64,000 nt of DNA from CAVQUE01 sp046290435 (GTDB taxonomy: Bacteria > Actinomycetota > Acidimicrobiia > Acidimicrobiales > UBA8592): the NCBI GenBank assembly GCA_046290435.1, contig JBKAGO010000067.1, forward strand, positions 124,001-188,000. The letters run 5' to 3'. Each line of letters starts with the position of its first letter. Position 1 is the stretch's first letter. The notes under the pieces are model-generated. The model did not search any database, had not been told where the DNA came from, and was given only the letters and a program-made list of their open reading frames with translations. The position numbers and the translations under genes were made by a program. Below, one piece after another: positions 8,376 to 16,748 of the stretch.

Positions 8376-10135
8376 GCACCGTCCATCATGCCATCGGCCA
8401 TGTCATCGGCAGGCGCCATCTCGACCGGCTCGGGCGGGAGGTCCTCGTAGGCGGGCGCTGCGGGCTCGGGCTCGACATAATCGGCGACCGGCATCTCGGT
8501 CACCGCCTGGTAGTCGTCGGCGGCCGCATACTCCTCGACCGGTTCGACGTACTCCTCGACAGCCGGCGCGTACTCCTCGGCCGGCTTCGCCTCGTACTCG
8601 ACCTCTTCGACCTTGCCGTACTCCGGCTCCTCGTAGCCGTCTTCGGGCTTGGCGTACTCCGGCTCCTTGTACCCGTCTTCCGGCTTGCCGTACTCCGGCT
8701 CCGGCTCCTTGTAGCCGTCCTCGGGCTTGCCGTACTCGGGCTCGGGCTCCTTGTAGCCGTCCTCGGGCTTGCCGTACTCGGGCTCGGGCTCCTTGTAGCC
8801 GTCCTCGGGCTTGCCGTCCTCGGGCTTGCCGTACTCCGGCTCCTTGTACTCGGGCTCCGGCTCCTTGTACCCGTCTTCCGGCTTGCCGTACTCGGGCTGG
8901 GCTCCTTGCCGTCTCGGGCTTGCCGGCTCGGGCTCGGGCTCCTTGTCCCATCCTCGGCTTGCCAGCCCGCGGCTCCTTACCCGTCTTCCGGCTTGCCGTT
9001 GGCTCGGGCTCCTTGTAGCGTCCTCGGCTTGCCGTACTCGGGCTCGGGTTCTGTACCCATCCTGGCTTGCCAGTGCGGCTCCTTGACTCTGGCCTTGTAG
9101 TCTCGGCTGCCGGACCCGGCTCGGGCTCCTTGTCGCCATCCTCGGTTGCCGTACTCCGGCTGCGGCTCCTGAGCCATCCTCGGGCTTGCCGTACTCCGGC
9201 TCGGGCTCCTTGTAGCCATCCTCGGGCTTGCCGTACTCCGGCTCGGGCTCCTTGTAGCCATCCTCGGGCTTGCCATACTCCGGCTCCGGCTCCTTGTAGC
9301 CCTCCTCGGGCTTGCCATACTCCGGCTCCTTGTAGCCCTCCTCGGGCTTGCCGTACTCAGGCTCGGGCTCCTTGTACCCATCCTCGGGCTTGCCATACCC
9401 CGGCTCCGGCGGGCGGTGCGCGTCCTCGTAGTCCTCGACCCACCGCGTGCCGTCGGCGCCGTGGTGGTAGTAGCCCCCCTCGCCGTGTCCGACCCAGCCG
9501 GCGTCGGGGCTGCGGTACTCCCACCCCCGCTCGGCGTCGTAGCGGAGCTGGTGCGCTTCGCCGTCGATGACGACCGTGTAGCCATCGTGAGCGTTGCCGC
9601 TCACCGGGTGTTCCCCGTAGGCCGGCGGCGGTTCGTGATGGCCACCCTCGTAGGGGTCGATCGCCGGCGGCGCCTCCTGCATCTCCATCCGACCCTCGGG
9701 GTCACGCACGTAGTACTCGCCCGTCTCGGGCACATAGCCGACGTCCTTGCCGCCGGGGTGGTGGAACTCCCACCCTCCGGTCTCGGGTTCGGGCATCACC
9801 GGGGCGCTGACGCTGCCGAGCATGACCGAGAAGCCTGCGTCGCCGTCGCCCATCACCATCAGGTCGCCGATGTAGGCCGGGGGCTCTCCCATCTCGAGCT
9901 CCTCGCGAAGCTGCTCCCACTGGCCTTCCATGCGCTCTTCGAGCTGTGCGATCAGCGATTCGTACTCCACGCCGTACTCCGCCCGCAGCTGCTCCATCGC
10001 GTCTTGCCATTCGGCCTCGGAGGGCGGCTCGACGCCCTGTTCTCGCATGGTCGCCTCCGGATCGGCGATCATTGCGGCGCGAGTCTCCTCGTCTGCGAAC
10101 AGGGATCGGATCATGTCGAGCACATCGATGGCCAT
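8372..10135 (-). CDS. IniB-like N-terminal domain protein with Pro/Glu/Tyr tandem repeats (reading frame disturbed in the repeats)
   Basis: A 587-codon frame. The first 30 residues (VLDMIRSLFADEETRAAMI, then an acidic ATM segment) resemble the IniB N-terminal domain. Residues 90-240 are acidic and rich in Tyr/Gly/His. Then come tandem repeats of about 14 residues, KPEDGYKEPEPEYG and shorter forms, and an acidic Pro/Tyr/Glu tail. The start is ATG 10135; the 10 residues upstream look like leader DNA. Between about 8890 and 9180 the repeat text breaks into all three frames, as if several single-base deletions had occurred, although the overall frame recovers. This may be real decay or assembly error. 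It heads the coupled operon with the two dynamin-like GTPases. Confidence 0.65.
   Translation of the reverse strand: MAIDVLDMIRSLFADEETRAAMIADPEATMREQGVEPPSEAEWQDAMEQLRAEYGVEYESLIAQLEERMEGQWEQLREELEMGEPPAYIGDLMVMGDGDAGFSVMLGSVSAPVMPEPETGGWEFHHPGGKDVGYVPETGEYYVRDPEGRMEMQEAPPAIDPYEGGHHEPPPAYGEHPVSGNAHDGYTVVIDGEAHQLRYDAERGWEYRSPDAGWVGHGEGGYYHHGADGTRWVEDYEDAHRPPEPGYGKPEDGYKEPEPEYGKPEEGYKEPEYGKPEEGYKEPEPEYGKPEDGYKEPEPEYGKPEDGYKEPEPEYGKPEDGSGAAAGVRQPRMATRSPSRVRQPRLQGQSQGAALASQDGYRTRARVRQAEDATRSPSQRQAGRRVRSRGLASRGWDKEPEPEPASPRRQGAQPEYGKPEDGYKEPEPEYKEPEYGKPEDGKPEDGYKEPEPEYGKPEDGYKEPEPEYGKPEDGYKEPEPEYGKPEDGYKEPEYAKPEDGYEEPEYGKVEEVEYEAKPAEEYAPAVEEYVEPVEEYAAADDYQAVTEMPVADYVEPEPAAPAYEDLPPEPVEMAPADDMADGMMDGA
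8608..9412. repeat. Tandem coding repeats of the IniB-like protein
   Basis: Imperfect units of about 24-42 bp, visible on the plus strand as recurring TCGGGCTTGCCGTACTC and GGCTCCTTGTAGCC, encode K-P-E-D-G-Y-K-E-P-E-P-E-Y-G. Flanking units (8610-8885 and 9180-9412) are clean; the central units (8890-9180) carry many small indels. Confidence 0.85.
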
Positions 10136-10182
10136 CGTCCTACCTCTTCCGGGTGCGGGCGGCACTCGCCGCCGTCGGCGTT

Positions 10183-10220
10183 GCTGTAACCCGACGCCTG
10201 GCCGGGCGTCCGGTTACAGC
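10183..10220. promoter_or_regulatory. 38-bp inverted repeat in the divergent promoter region of the ini-like operon and Hsp70 gene
   Basis: Left arm GCTGTAACCCGACGCC (10183-10198) and right arm GGCGTCCGGTTACAGC (10205-10220) match at 15 of 16 positions around a 6-bp centre. It lies 48 bp upstream of the IniB-like start and 92 bp upstream of the Hsp70 start, a natural place for an operator controlling both. No T-run follows on either strand, so a terminator is unlikely. Confidence 0.7.
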
Positions 10221-10311
10221 GGCAGCTGATACAGCATCGTCGGACGGTTTCGCCCGACGAGACCATGTCCTAGTTTCGAAGCACGAAGACCACTTGTCGA
10301 GGAGTTCAAAG

Positions 10312-12618
10312 ATGACGTATCAGCTCGGGGTCGATCTCGGCACGACCTACACCGCTGCCGCCATCGCCCGAGACGGCGACATCGGCATCGTTCATCTCGG
10401 GACCCGCAGCGCCGCCATTCCGTCCATCGTCTTCTTGAAGGAGGACGAGACGATCCTGGTCGGCGAGGCGGCGCAGCGGCGCGGCATCACCGAGGGACAC
10501 CGGGTGGCGCGCGAGTTCAAGCGCCGCATCGGTGACACGACGCCGATCATCCTCGGAAGCACGCCCTATTCGGCAGAGGCCCTGATGGCCCGCCTCCTGG
10601 GATGGGTCGTCGACGAGGTCACCACCCGCGAAGGCGGCGCTCCCCAGAGCGTCACGGTCACCCATCCCGCCAACTGGGGCAACTACAAGAAGGATCTCCT
10701 GCAGCAGGCGATCCGCCTGGCCGACATCTCCTCGGCAACGCTGATCACCGAGCCCGAGGCCGCCGTCCTGCACTACGCCTCCCAGGCCCGGGTCGACACC
10801 GGTCGGGTCATCGCCGTCTACGACCTCGGCGGCGGCACGTTCGACGCGGCGATCCTCCGCAAGACCGCCGACGGTTTCGAGCCCCTGGGTACCCCCGAAG
10901 GCATCGAGCGCCTCGGGGGTATCGACTTCGACGAAGCGGTGTTCCGCCACGTCCAGCGCGCGCTCGAGGCGGCCGGCATCGCCGTCGACGCCACCGATCC
11001 CCAGACCGTCTCGGCCCTGTGGCGCCTGCGCGACGAATGCGTCGAAGCAAAAGAGGCCCTCTCCTCCGACAGCGACGTCGCCATCCCGGTGCTGTTGCCC
11101 AACGTGTCGACCGAGATCCGCCTGACCCGCAGCGAATTCGAGGCGATGATCCGACCCAGCCTCGCCGACACCATCGGCGCCATGAAGCGGGCCGTGCGCG
11201 GCGCGGCGCTCGAGATGGACCAGGTCGACGCCGTACTACTCGTCGGCGGCAGCTCCCGGGTGCCGGTCGTCGGCGAGTTGGTCGCCGGCGAGCTCGGCCG
11301 CCCGGTCGTGGTCGACGCCCATCCCAAGCATGCGATCGCGCTGGGCGCCGCCCTCTATGGCGCGAATCACGCCCGGTCATCGGCAGGATCGGCCGGCCCG
11401 GATGCAGACGCCGCCGGAGCGGCGGCCGCAGCCGCTGCTGCTGGAGCTGCCGCCGCCACACAGGCCACCCCACCCCCGGCGCCTGTTGCGCCCACGCCAC
11501 CGCCGCCGGTGGCACCCGCAACCGCACCCGCTGCGGCGGCGCCCGTCGCCCCCGACCCGGTCCCCCCCACCGAGCCGACGCCGGCGGTCGCTGCGCCCGC
11601 ACCGGCCACTGCGGCGTCGGCCCCGGGAACGCCGCCGCACACCCCGTCGCCGCTGGAGCCCACGGCGGCCTCCTCGGGTGGCGCGGGCCCCAACAAGGGC
11701 ATCCTGGTCGGCGCCGCCATCGCCGTTGTGGCGGTCATCGCTGCGATCGCCGTCTTCGCCCTCGGCGGCGGAGACGACGACACCACCGCTGTGGCTGCCA
11801 CAGAGGACGGCGAGGCGACCGACGCCGAGGCCGGAACCGACACCGACGAGACGACCGACGACGGATCCGACACCACCGGCGACGGCGCGGGGGCCGAGGA
11901 GGGCGACGACGCAGCCGCCGAGGTCGACCCGACACCGGAGCCCACCGTGGCCGAAGAACCCACCGTCGAGCCGACACCCGAGCCCACCGAAGAGCCCACG
12001 GCCATCCCGACCCCCACACCGCTGCCGTTCCCGCCCGATGCCCGTCGGGTCGAGCTCACCGAGATCCAGCCCAACGGATCGACCTTCGAGATCTTCTACG
12101 ACACCTTCAACTACGAGCCGAGCTTCGCCGCGGGCGAGTTCCACATCCACTTCTTCTGGGACACCTACCCGCCCGAGTCGGTCGGTTCGACGTCCTCACC
12201 CCGCAACGACTGGGTGGTCTGGGCCCTCGACGGCAACGGCGACAAGCGCTTCGACGACCCCGAGGGCCGCCTCGAAGGGCAGCGACCCGCGGACGCCACC
12301 GGCATCTGCGCCATCGTCGCCACCTCCGACCACGCGGTCGACTCACCCGAGATCGTCGACGCCACGGTGTCGTGCATCGACCTCCCGGGCGGCAACGAAG
12401 GGGTGTCGCTTCAGAGGACCGACGAGCCGTACATCTCGCCCAGCGGGTCGCTGATCAGCTCGATCCTCTCGCCGTCGGGTCCCGACAGGTACAGCGACGA
12501 TCCGTCGACGTGGCTGTACTCGACACCGGCTGCGTCGAGTCGCTCCTTGATCTCCAGCCAGGCCGGCCCGGCCACCGATATGGCGCAGTGGTGCAACCCG
12601 CCGAGCACCTCCCTGTAG
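10312..12618 (+). CDS. Membrane-anchored Hsp70-like ATPase with extracytoplasmic C-terminal domain
   Basis: A 768-residue protein. Residues 1-355 are an Hsp70/actin-fold ATPase with phosphate-1 VDLGTTYTAAAI, phosphate-2 YDLGGGTFDAAIL and adenosine motif LLVGGSSRVPVVGEL. There is no classical substrate-binding domain: an Ala/Pro linker (about 365-460) leads to a single transmembrane helix (about 462-486), an acidic Asp/Thr/Glu then Pro-Thr-Glu stalk, and a C-terminal domain from about 580 (FEIFYDTFNYEPSF, HIHFFWDTYPPESVG). The start is ATG 10312 with GAGGAG upstream. The last ~69 codons run antisense through the 3' end of the VOC gene, so the native C-terminus may be nearer residue 700. It is divergent from the ini-like operon, and Hsp70-like genes do accompany dynamin/IniB genes in actinobacteria. 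Confidence 0.82.
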   Translation: MTYQLGVDLGTTYTAAAIARDGDIGIVHLGTRSAAIPSIVFLKEDETILVGEAAQRRGITEGHRVAREFKRRIGDTTPIILGSTPYSAEALMARLLGWVVDEVTTREGGAPQSVTVTHPANWGNYKKDLLQQAIRLADISSATLITEPEAAVLHYASQARVDTGRVIAVYDLGGGTFDAAILRKTADGFEPLGTPEGIERLGGIDFDEAVFRHVQRALEAAGIAVDATDPQTVSALWRLRDECVEAKEALSSDSDVAIPVLLPNVSTEIRLTRSEFEAMIRPSLADTIGAMKRAVRGAALEMDQVDAVLLVGGSSRVPVVGELVAGELGRPVVVDAHPKHAIALGAALYGANHARSSAGSAGPDADAAGAAAAAAAAGAAAATQATPPPAPVAPTPPPPVAPATAPAAAAPVAPDPVPPTEPTPAVAAPAPATAASAPGTPPHTPSPLEPTAASSGGAGPNKGILVGAAIAVVAVIAAIAVFALGGGDDDTTAVAATEDGEATDAEAGTDTDETTDDGSDTTGDGAGAEEGDDAAAEVDPTPEPTVAEEPTVEPTPEPTEEPTAIPTPTPLPFPPDARRVELTEIQPNGSTFEIFYDTFNYEPSFAAGEFHIHFFWDTYPPESVGSTSSPRNDWVVWALDGNGDKRFDDPEGRLEGQRPADATGICAIVATSDHAVDSPEIVDATVSCIDLPGGNEGVSLQRTDEPYISPSGSLISSILSPSGPDRYSDDPSTWLYSTPAASSRSLISSQAGPATDMAQWCNPPSTSL

Positions 12619-12911
12619 GGATCGAGCTCCAGACCGGGGAAGTCGAAGAACGCCAGGGCGTTGCCGTTGCCGATGTCGAAGAAGAAGTGTGTCGAGCCCT
12701 GGTAGTCCCGGTTCTCGAACACCTCGGTGAGCGGGAAGCCCAACAGGTCCTGGTAGAAGCCGATGGTCGCCTCGACATCGGTGGACAGCAGCGCCAGGTG
12801 GTGGACGCCGCGGGCGGTGGTGGCGGGGCGCGCCTCGGGCGCTTTGAGATGGCGGGCGCGGATGGCGTCCCACTCGGCGGTGCGGTCGGTGTCTTCGCCG
12901 TGGCGAACCAT
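12411..12911 (-). CDS. VOC (glyoxalase/dioxygenase fold) family protein
   Basis: A 166-residue protein with one VOC module pair: VHHLALLSTDVEATIGFYQD opens the first half and LHHCAISV the second, ending in YLSGPDGERIEL. Candidate metal ligands are His in VHHLAL, His in LHHCAI and Glu in ERIEL. The start is ATG 12911 with AGGAGAAC just upstream. The reaction is unknown; VOC proteins include glyoxalases, extradiol dioxygenases and epimerases. Its 3' end is overlapped for about 207 bp by the converging Hsp70 frame, an unusually long convergent overlap. Confidence 0.8.
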   Translation of the reverse strand: MVRHGEDTDRTAEWDAIRARHLKAPEARPATTARGVHHLALLSTDVEATIGFYQDLLGFPLTEVFENRDYQGSTHFFFDIGNGNALAFFDFPGLELDPYREVLGGLHHCAISVAGPAWLEIKERLDAAGVEYSHVDGSSLYLSGPDGERIELISDPLGEMYGSSVL

Positions 12912-13046
12912 TGGCTGTTCTCCTGGTGGACGGGCTGCGGTCGACGGGCCTCTGACCCCTCGAGAGCGCCTACCCCGACAATGATAGTTCAAATCTGAAT
13001 GATTTACGTCTGCAGTCGACCCGGCACCTGCACGGGGGTGAGGGCG

Positions 13047-13052
13047 TAGCCT
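13047..13052 (+). promoter_or_regulatory. TANNNT -10 box for tadA
   Basis: TAGCCT ends 7 nt before the GTG start at 13060. No Shine-Dalgarno is present, consistent with leaderless transcription. Confidence 0.4.
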
Positions 13053-13059
13053 GCCCGAC

Positions 13060-13509
13060 GTGACCGACGACGACCTCATGCAGCTGGCTCTCGACGAGGC
13101 CCGGGCGGCCCTCGACCACGACGACGTGCCCATCGGCGCCGTCGTGGTGGTCGACGGCACCGTCGTGGCCCGGCGCCACAACGAACGCGAGCGCCTCGGC
13201 GACCCCACCGCCCACGCCGAACTGCTGGCGCTGCGCGACGCAGCCGCCGCAGTCGGGTCGTCACGCCTCGACGGCGCCACGCTGGTGTCGACGCTCGAGC
13301 CGTGCCCGATGTGCGCGGGCGCCGCGCTGATGGCCCGTGTGGAACGGGTCGTCTTCGGCGCCGACGACATGAAGGCCGGCGCCATGGGCAGCCTCTACAA
13401 CCTGGGTGCCGACCCCCGCCTCAACCACGAGATCGAGGTCCGGCCCCGCGTGCGGGCCGCCGAGTGCGCCGAGTTGCTGACCACGTTCTTCGCGTCTCGC
13501 CGCCCCTGA
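13060..13509 (+). CDS. tadA: tRNA-specific adenosine deaminase TadA
   Basis: A 149-residue zinc deaminase of the cytidine-deaminase fold. It carries HAE (zinc His and proton-shuttling Glu) in PTAHAELLALRDA and PCPMC (two zinc Cys), plus the N-terminal segment MQLALDEARAAL and VPIGAVVV typical of TadA. It converts A34 of tRNA-Arg(ACG) to inosine so that CGU, CGC and CGA can be read; that tRNA gene lies at 20885. Length is standard. The GTG start has a TAGCCT box 7 nt upstream. Confidence 0.93.
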   Translation: MTDDDLMQLALDEARAALDHDDVPIGAVVVVDGTVVARRHNERERLGDPTAHAELLALRDAAAAVGSSRLDGATLVSTLEPCPMCAGAALMARVERVVFGADDMKAGAMGSLYNLGADPRLNHEIEVRPRVRAAECAELLTTFFASRRP

Positions 13510-13532
13510 GACAGGTGCACGGCCAGAGTTCT

Positions 13533-13572
13533 GGCGCCGAAACGCGTCACTCAGGCGACGATTCTCGGCGCC
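13533..13572. repeat. Single copy of the 40-bp palindromic element
   Basis: GGCGCCGAAAC at the left and TTCTCGGCGCC at the right, exactly 40 bp, between the convergent 3' ends of tadA and the EthD/SRPBCC gene. It is the most diverged copy internally but keeps a central CGTC/GACG inverted pair. Confidence 0.88.
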
Positions 13573-13607
13573 AGTCCCGATGACCGCTCGCAGGCCGGCG
13601 CTCGACG

Positions 13608-14726
13608 TCAGCGCTCGGACGCCGCCAGCAGGCCCGATCGCACCGAGTCCCAGCCACGGTCGACCATGGCGCCGAACACCGGCGCCCCGCCCAGGTCGAC
13701 CAGCGCGGTCGGCTGCCAGTCGAGGCGACACCCGTCGTTGTCGGCGCGCACCTCGTAGCGGCACCGGTACCGCACGATCCCGCCGGGCAGGCCCTCCGAT
13801 AGCTCGAGCTCCAGCATCGCCTCGTCGTCGCGATGGTGACGGAGCACCTCGACGACGGCACCGCCGTCGTTGCGCATCAAACGGCGCACCGCCCCGACGC
13901 CCTGGCCAGTGGCCACACAGTCGACGAGGCCGCCGGGCCACCAGTCGAGGATGGCGCCGAAGTCGCCCACGACCGCCCACACGTCGGCCACCGATCGGTC
14001 GAAGCTCACGCTGCGGTGATCGGTGAGCCAGCACGGACCCGCCGCTGTGACGGGATCGGGTTCGCCCAACAGCGTCTCGGTCATGAGGTGACTGACGGTG
14101 GCATCGAGGTCGGTGAAGGACTGCGCATCGGCCCGGATCGCAGCGGCACCATCGTCGCCGTCGAAGAACCGGTCCGCCAGATCGGCACGCGACGGCCACT
14201 GCACCACGGCGATACCGGCCACCGGCGCGAGGAACTCGCCATGATGGACCTCGAGGATCGACACCTGGTCGTAATCCCACATGCCCATGTGGTGGGCCAG
14301 CGCGAGCGGCCCGTGGCTGGTGGTCCAGCGCCGGTGGAACTCCTCGACCGTGAGATCCGGGCGCTTGTGGCAGAAGAACACCGTGCCGAGCCCGGGCGTG
14401 GGTTCTCCCAGGTCCCAGATACGACGGTGGCGACGCAGGTGGCGGCTGGCGATCGTGGCCAGACCGAGATCGGCGACGGCGCTGCAGGCGTCGACGAGAC
14501 GGCGCGTGTCGCCGACACAGCGCAGGACGGCAGGCGGCGAACCAGCCGAGGCATCGAGCGGCGTGTGCAGCGCAGCGCGCACTGCCGACCCGTCGGCGAC
14601 GACGGCCTCGCCCACCGCCCGCAACGCCGCGACGTCGCTCGCCACGGCGACGACGCCGCGCTCGCCGGCCACGCCTCGGCGTGTGGTAGTGGTCTCGTCG
14701 CCGTTCGCGGTGCTCGTGGTGGTCAT
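13608..14726 (-). CDS. EthD-domain / SRPBCC-domain fusion protein
   Basis: A 372-residue soluble protein of two recognisable parts. Residues about 110-215 resemble EthD/dimeric ferredoxin-like domains (FFCHKRPDLTVEEFHRRW, then THxPLxxxHHMGMWDYDQVSILEVHHGEF). Residues about 235-372 are a polyketide-cyclase/START-like SRPBCC domain (SVSFDRSVADVWAVVGDFG, with a typical C-terminal helix). The first 100 residues look like a second, degenerate ferredoxin-like half. Such domains bind hydrophobic ligands or act in small-molecule tailoring; the ligand is unknown. The start is ATG 14726; upstream in-frame sequence is not protein-like. Confidence 0.7.
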   Translation of the reverse strand: MTTTSTANGDETTTTRRGVAGERGVVAVASDVAALRAVGEAVVADGSAVRAALHTPLDASAGSPPAVLRCVGDTRRLVDACSAVADLGLATIASRHLRRHRRIWDLGEPTPGLGTVFFCHKRPDLTVEEFHRRWTTSHGPLALAHHMGMWDYDQVSILEVHHGEFLAPVAGIAVVQWPSRADLADRFFDGDDGAAAIRADAQSFTDLDATVSHLMTETLLGEPDPVTAAGPCWLTDHRSVSFDRSVADVWAVVGDFGAILDWWPGGLVDCVATGQGVGAVRRLMRNDGGAVVEVLRHHRDDEAMLELELSEGLPGGIVRYRCRYEVRADNDGCRLDWQPTALVDLGGAPVFGAMVDRGWDSVRSGLLAASER

Positions 14727-14968
14727 CTGCGGAGCTTGACCCACCTCGGGCACCGGAGCAATCGCGCCCGAGGAGCCGAACTCCGGCGGATACGGTCGAC
14801 GCGGCGCCGACAGCCTGCAATGCTCCGAGACCTGATGATCATCGGTAGTTACCGCATCGCGCTGTCGGTCCCGGTCCTCGACGCAGCCGTGTCGTTCTCC
14901 ACTGCCCGCCTGGGTTTCACCGAGGCCTTCATCGGTGGCTCGAATGTCGACCGACCCGGGTCGCCGAC

Positions 14969-16657
14969 GTGAGCGAGCCCGCCACACCGACCTTCGAGCC
15001 GCCCGGACCCGGCCAGTGGGTTCTCGACCGGACGCACTTCCCCGGCGGGACGACGCTGATGATGCGTGAGCTCGTCAGCGAAGCCGTCGACAGCGCCTAC
15101 CGCCGCCAGTTCGCGGAGTTCGGCCTCCCGGCGCGTACGTTGCGGATGGTCTTCGTCAACGGCTACCCCTACACCCGCGTCGTGCCCCTGGTGGGGGGCG
15201 GTCGTGCCCCGTCGTCGCCTCCGCCGGCCGTCGTGCTCCGGGCCGTCACGCGTGTCCACCCAGCCTTCCGGGCCCGCGCCAGGGCCGCACGCGCCACTCT
15301 CGCGGGCCGGGCGTGGGTCGACGCCATCGACGAATGGCGAACCGAGATCCGGCCCCGCCTGGTGGCCCGCAACACCGCGTTCGCGTCGGTCGACGTCGAC
15401 GAAGTCGACGACGACACGCTCGCCGATCACGTGCGTGACCTCGTCGCCTACCTGCACGACACCTACCGCGAGCACTTCCGGCTCCACGGCCACGACCTCG
15501 GGCCCATCGGGCTGCTGGTCTCGTCGTGTGGCGACTGGGGCATCGCAGCCGCCGAGGTGTTGGCCGCGCTGGTCGGCGCGTCGCCGTCGACGACCGAGCC
15601 GACCAGACGCCTCCGGGCCATGCGCGAGGCCCTCGATGCCGCCGGCGTCGACCCTGCGGATCTCGACGAGATCCGTGCCAGCGGACCAGAGCTCGCCACC
15701 ATGCTCGATGGGTATCTGGCCCGCCACGGCGCGGTGCTGTGCAGCGGCTACGACCTCGACAGCCCCACCCTCGCCGAGCTGCCCGACCTGGTGCTCTCCA
15801 CCATCCGCCACGCCGAACCCGACCGCAGCGAGGCGCACCGGCGCCGCCACGAACGCGTCGCCGCCGACCTGCGCGCCAGGGTCCCGGCCGCCGACCGGGA
15901 CCACTTCGACCAGCTCCTCGACGACGCCCGTTCGGCGATGGACCTGCGCGACGACAACGGCCCCATCACCGTCGAGTGGCCGTCGGGGCTGCTGCGGCTG
16001 GCGCTGTTGGCGTCGGGGCGTCGTCACGCACGCAGGGGCCGCATAGACGTCGCCGAACAGATCCTCGAGCTCCGCCTCGACGAGCTCGACGCGTTCGTGC
16101 GGTCAGGCCACGGACCCTCGGCGATCGAGCTGGCCACCCGGGCCGAGACGCGCCGCGCCGAGAAGCAGCTCACGCCGCCGCGCACGCTCGGACCGGTCGA
16201 GAACCGGCCGTCCTTCGACGTCCTGCCGGCGCCGCTGGCCGAACTGATGCGGATCCTCGACTCGGTGATGGGCGAGCTCGGCATGGTCACCGAGCCCACC
16301 GAGCCGGCCGAGGCGGCCGGTGCAGCGAGCGTGCTCACCGGCACCGGCATCGGCGACGAGCCCATCGTGGGGCGGGTGTGCGCGGCCGAGACCGCCGACG
16401 CGGCATTCGACCGCCTGGCGCCCGGCGACATCCTGGTCACCCGCACCACGACACCCGCCTACAACATGGTGCTCACCCTGGTCGGCGGCCTGGTCACCGG
16501 CGAGGGCGGCCCGATGTCGCATGCCGCGGTGCTGTCACGCGAGCTCGGCCTGCCGGCCGTCATCGGGGTCGGCGACGGCTTCGAGAGACTGCAGGACGCC
16601 ATGGTGGTCGAGGTCGATCCCCGCGCCGGCACCGTCCGGATCCTCGACACCCCCTGA
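14969..16657 (+). CDS. PEP-utilising enzyme mobile (phosphohistidine) domain protein lacking an ATP-grasp domain
   Basis: A 562-residue protein. The C-terminal ~100 residues match the swivelling phosphohistidine domain of PPDK/PEP synthase/rifampin phosphotransferase: GDILVTRTTTPAYNMVL, then GGPMSHAAVLSRELGLPAVIG with His about 518 in the position of the phosphorylated His. Residues 20-440 are helical and carry no recognisable ATP-grasp nucleotide-binding motifs, and there is no PEP-binding barrel. Family members of this layout occur in actinobacteria and are uncharacterised; the protein may pass phosphate with partners or have lost catalysis. The GTG at 14969 is the chosen start, and a near-upstream alternative cannot be excluded. 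Confidence 0.7.
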   Translation: MSEPATPTFEPPGPGQWVLDRTHFPGGTTLMMRELVSEAVDSAYRRQFAEFGLPARTLRMVFVNGYPYTRVVPLVGGGRAPSSPPPAVVLRAVTRVHPAFRARARAARATLAGRAWVDAIDEWRTEIRPRLVARNTAFASVDVDEVDDDTLADHVRDLVAYLHDTYREHFRLHGHDLGPIGLLVSSCGDWGIAAAEVLAALVGASPSTTEPTRRLRAMREALDAAGVDPADLDEIRASGPELATMLDGYLARHGAVLCSGYDLDSPTLAELPDLVLSTIRHAEPDRSEAHRRRHERVAADLRARVPAADRDHFDQLLDDARSAMDLRDDNGPITVEWPSGLLRLALLASGRRHARRGRIDVAEQILELRLDELDAFVRSGHGPSAIELATRAETRRAEKQLTPPRTLGPVENRPSFDVLPAPLAELMRILDSVMGELGMVTEPTEPAEAAGAASVLTGTGIGDEPIVGRVCAAETADAAFDRLAPGDILVTRTTTPAYNMVLTLVGGLVTGEGGPMSHAAVLSRELGLPAVIGVGDGFERLQDAMVVEVDPRAGTVRILDTP

Positions 16658-16748
16658 GCGACAGCCGCAGAGCCGTCGCAAGCTGCTCGAGACTCGATGG
16701 ACGGATCTCGGCACAGCGGCTCTTCAGCACTCTGCCGGCCGCGCGCCC

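Noticed and set aside
14835..14972. Short plus-strand frame (RIALSVPVLDAAVSFSTARLG) resembling the first strand of a VOC domain
   Set aside because: Only about 25 residues look VOC-like and the rest does not continue the fold; chance similarity in the upstream region of the PEP-domain gene is as likely.
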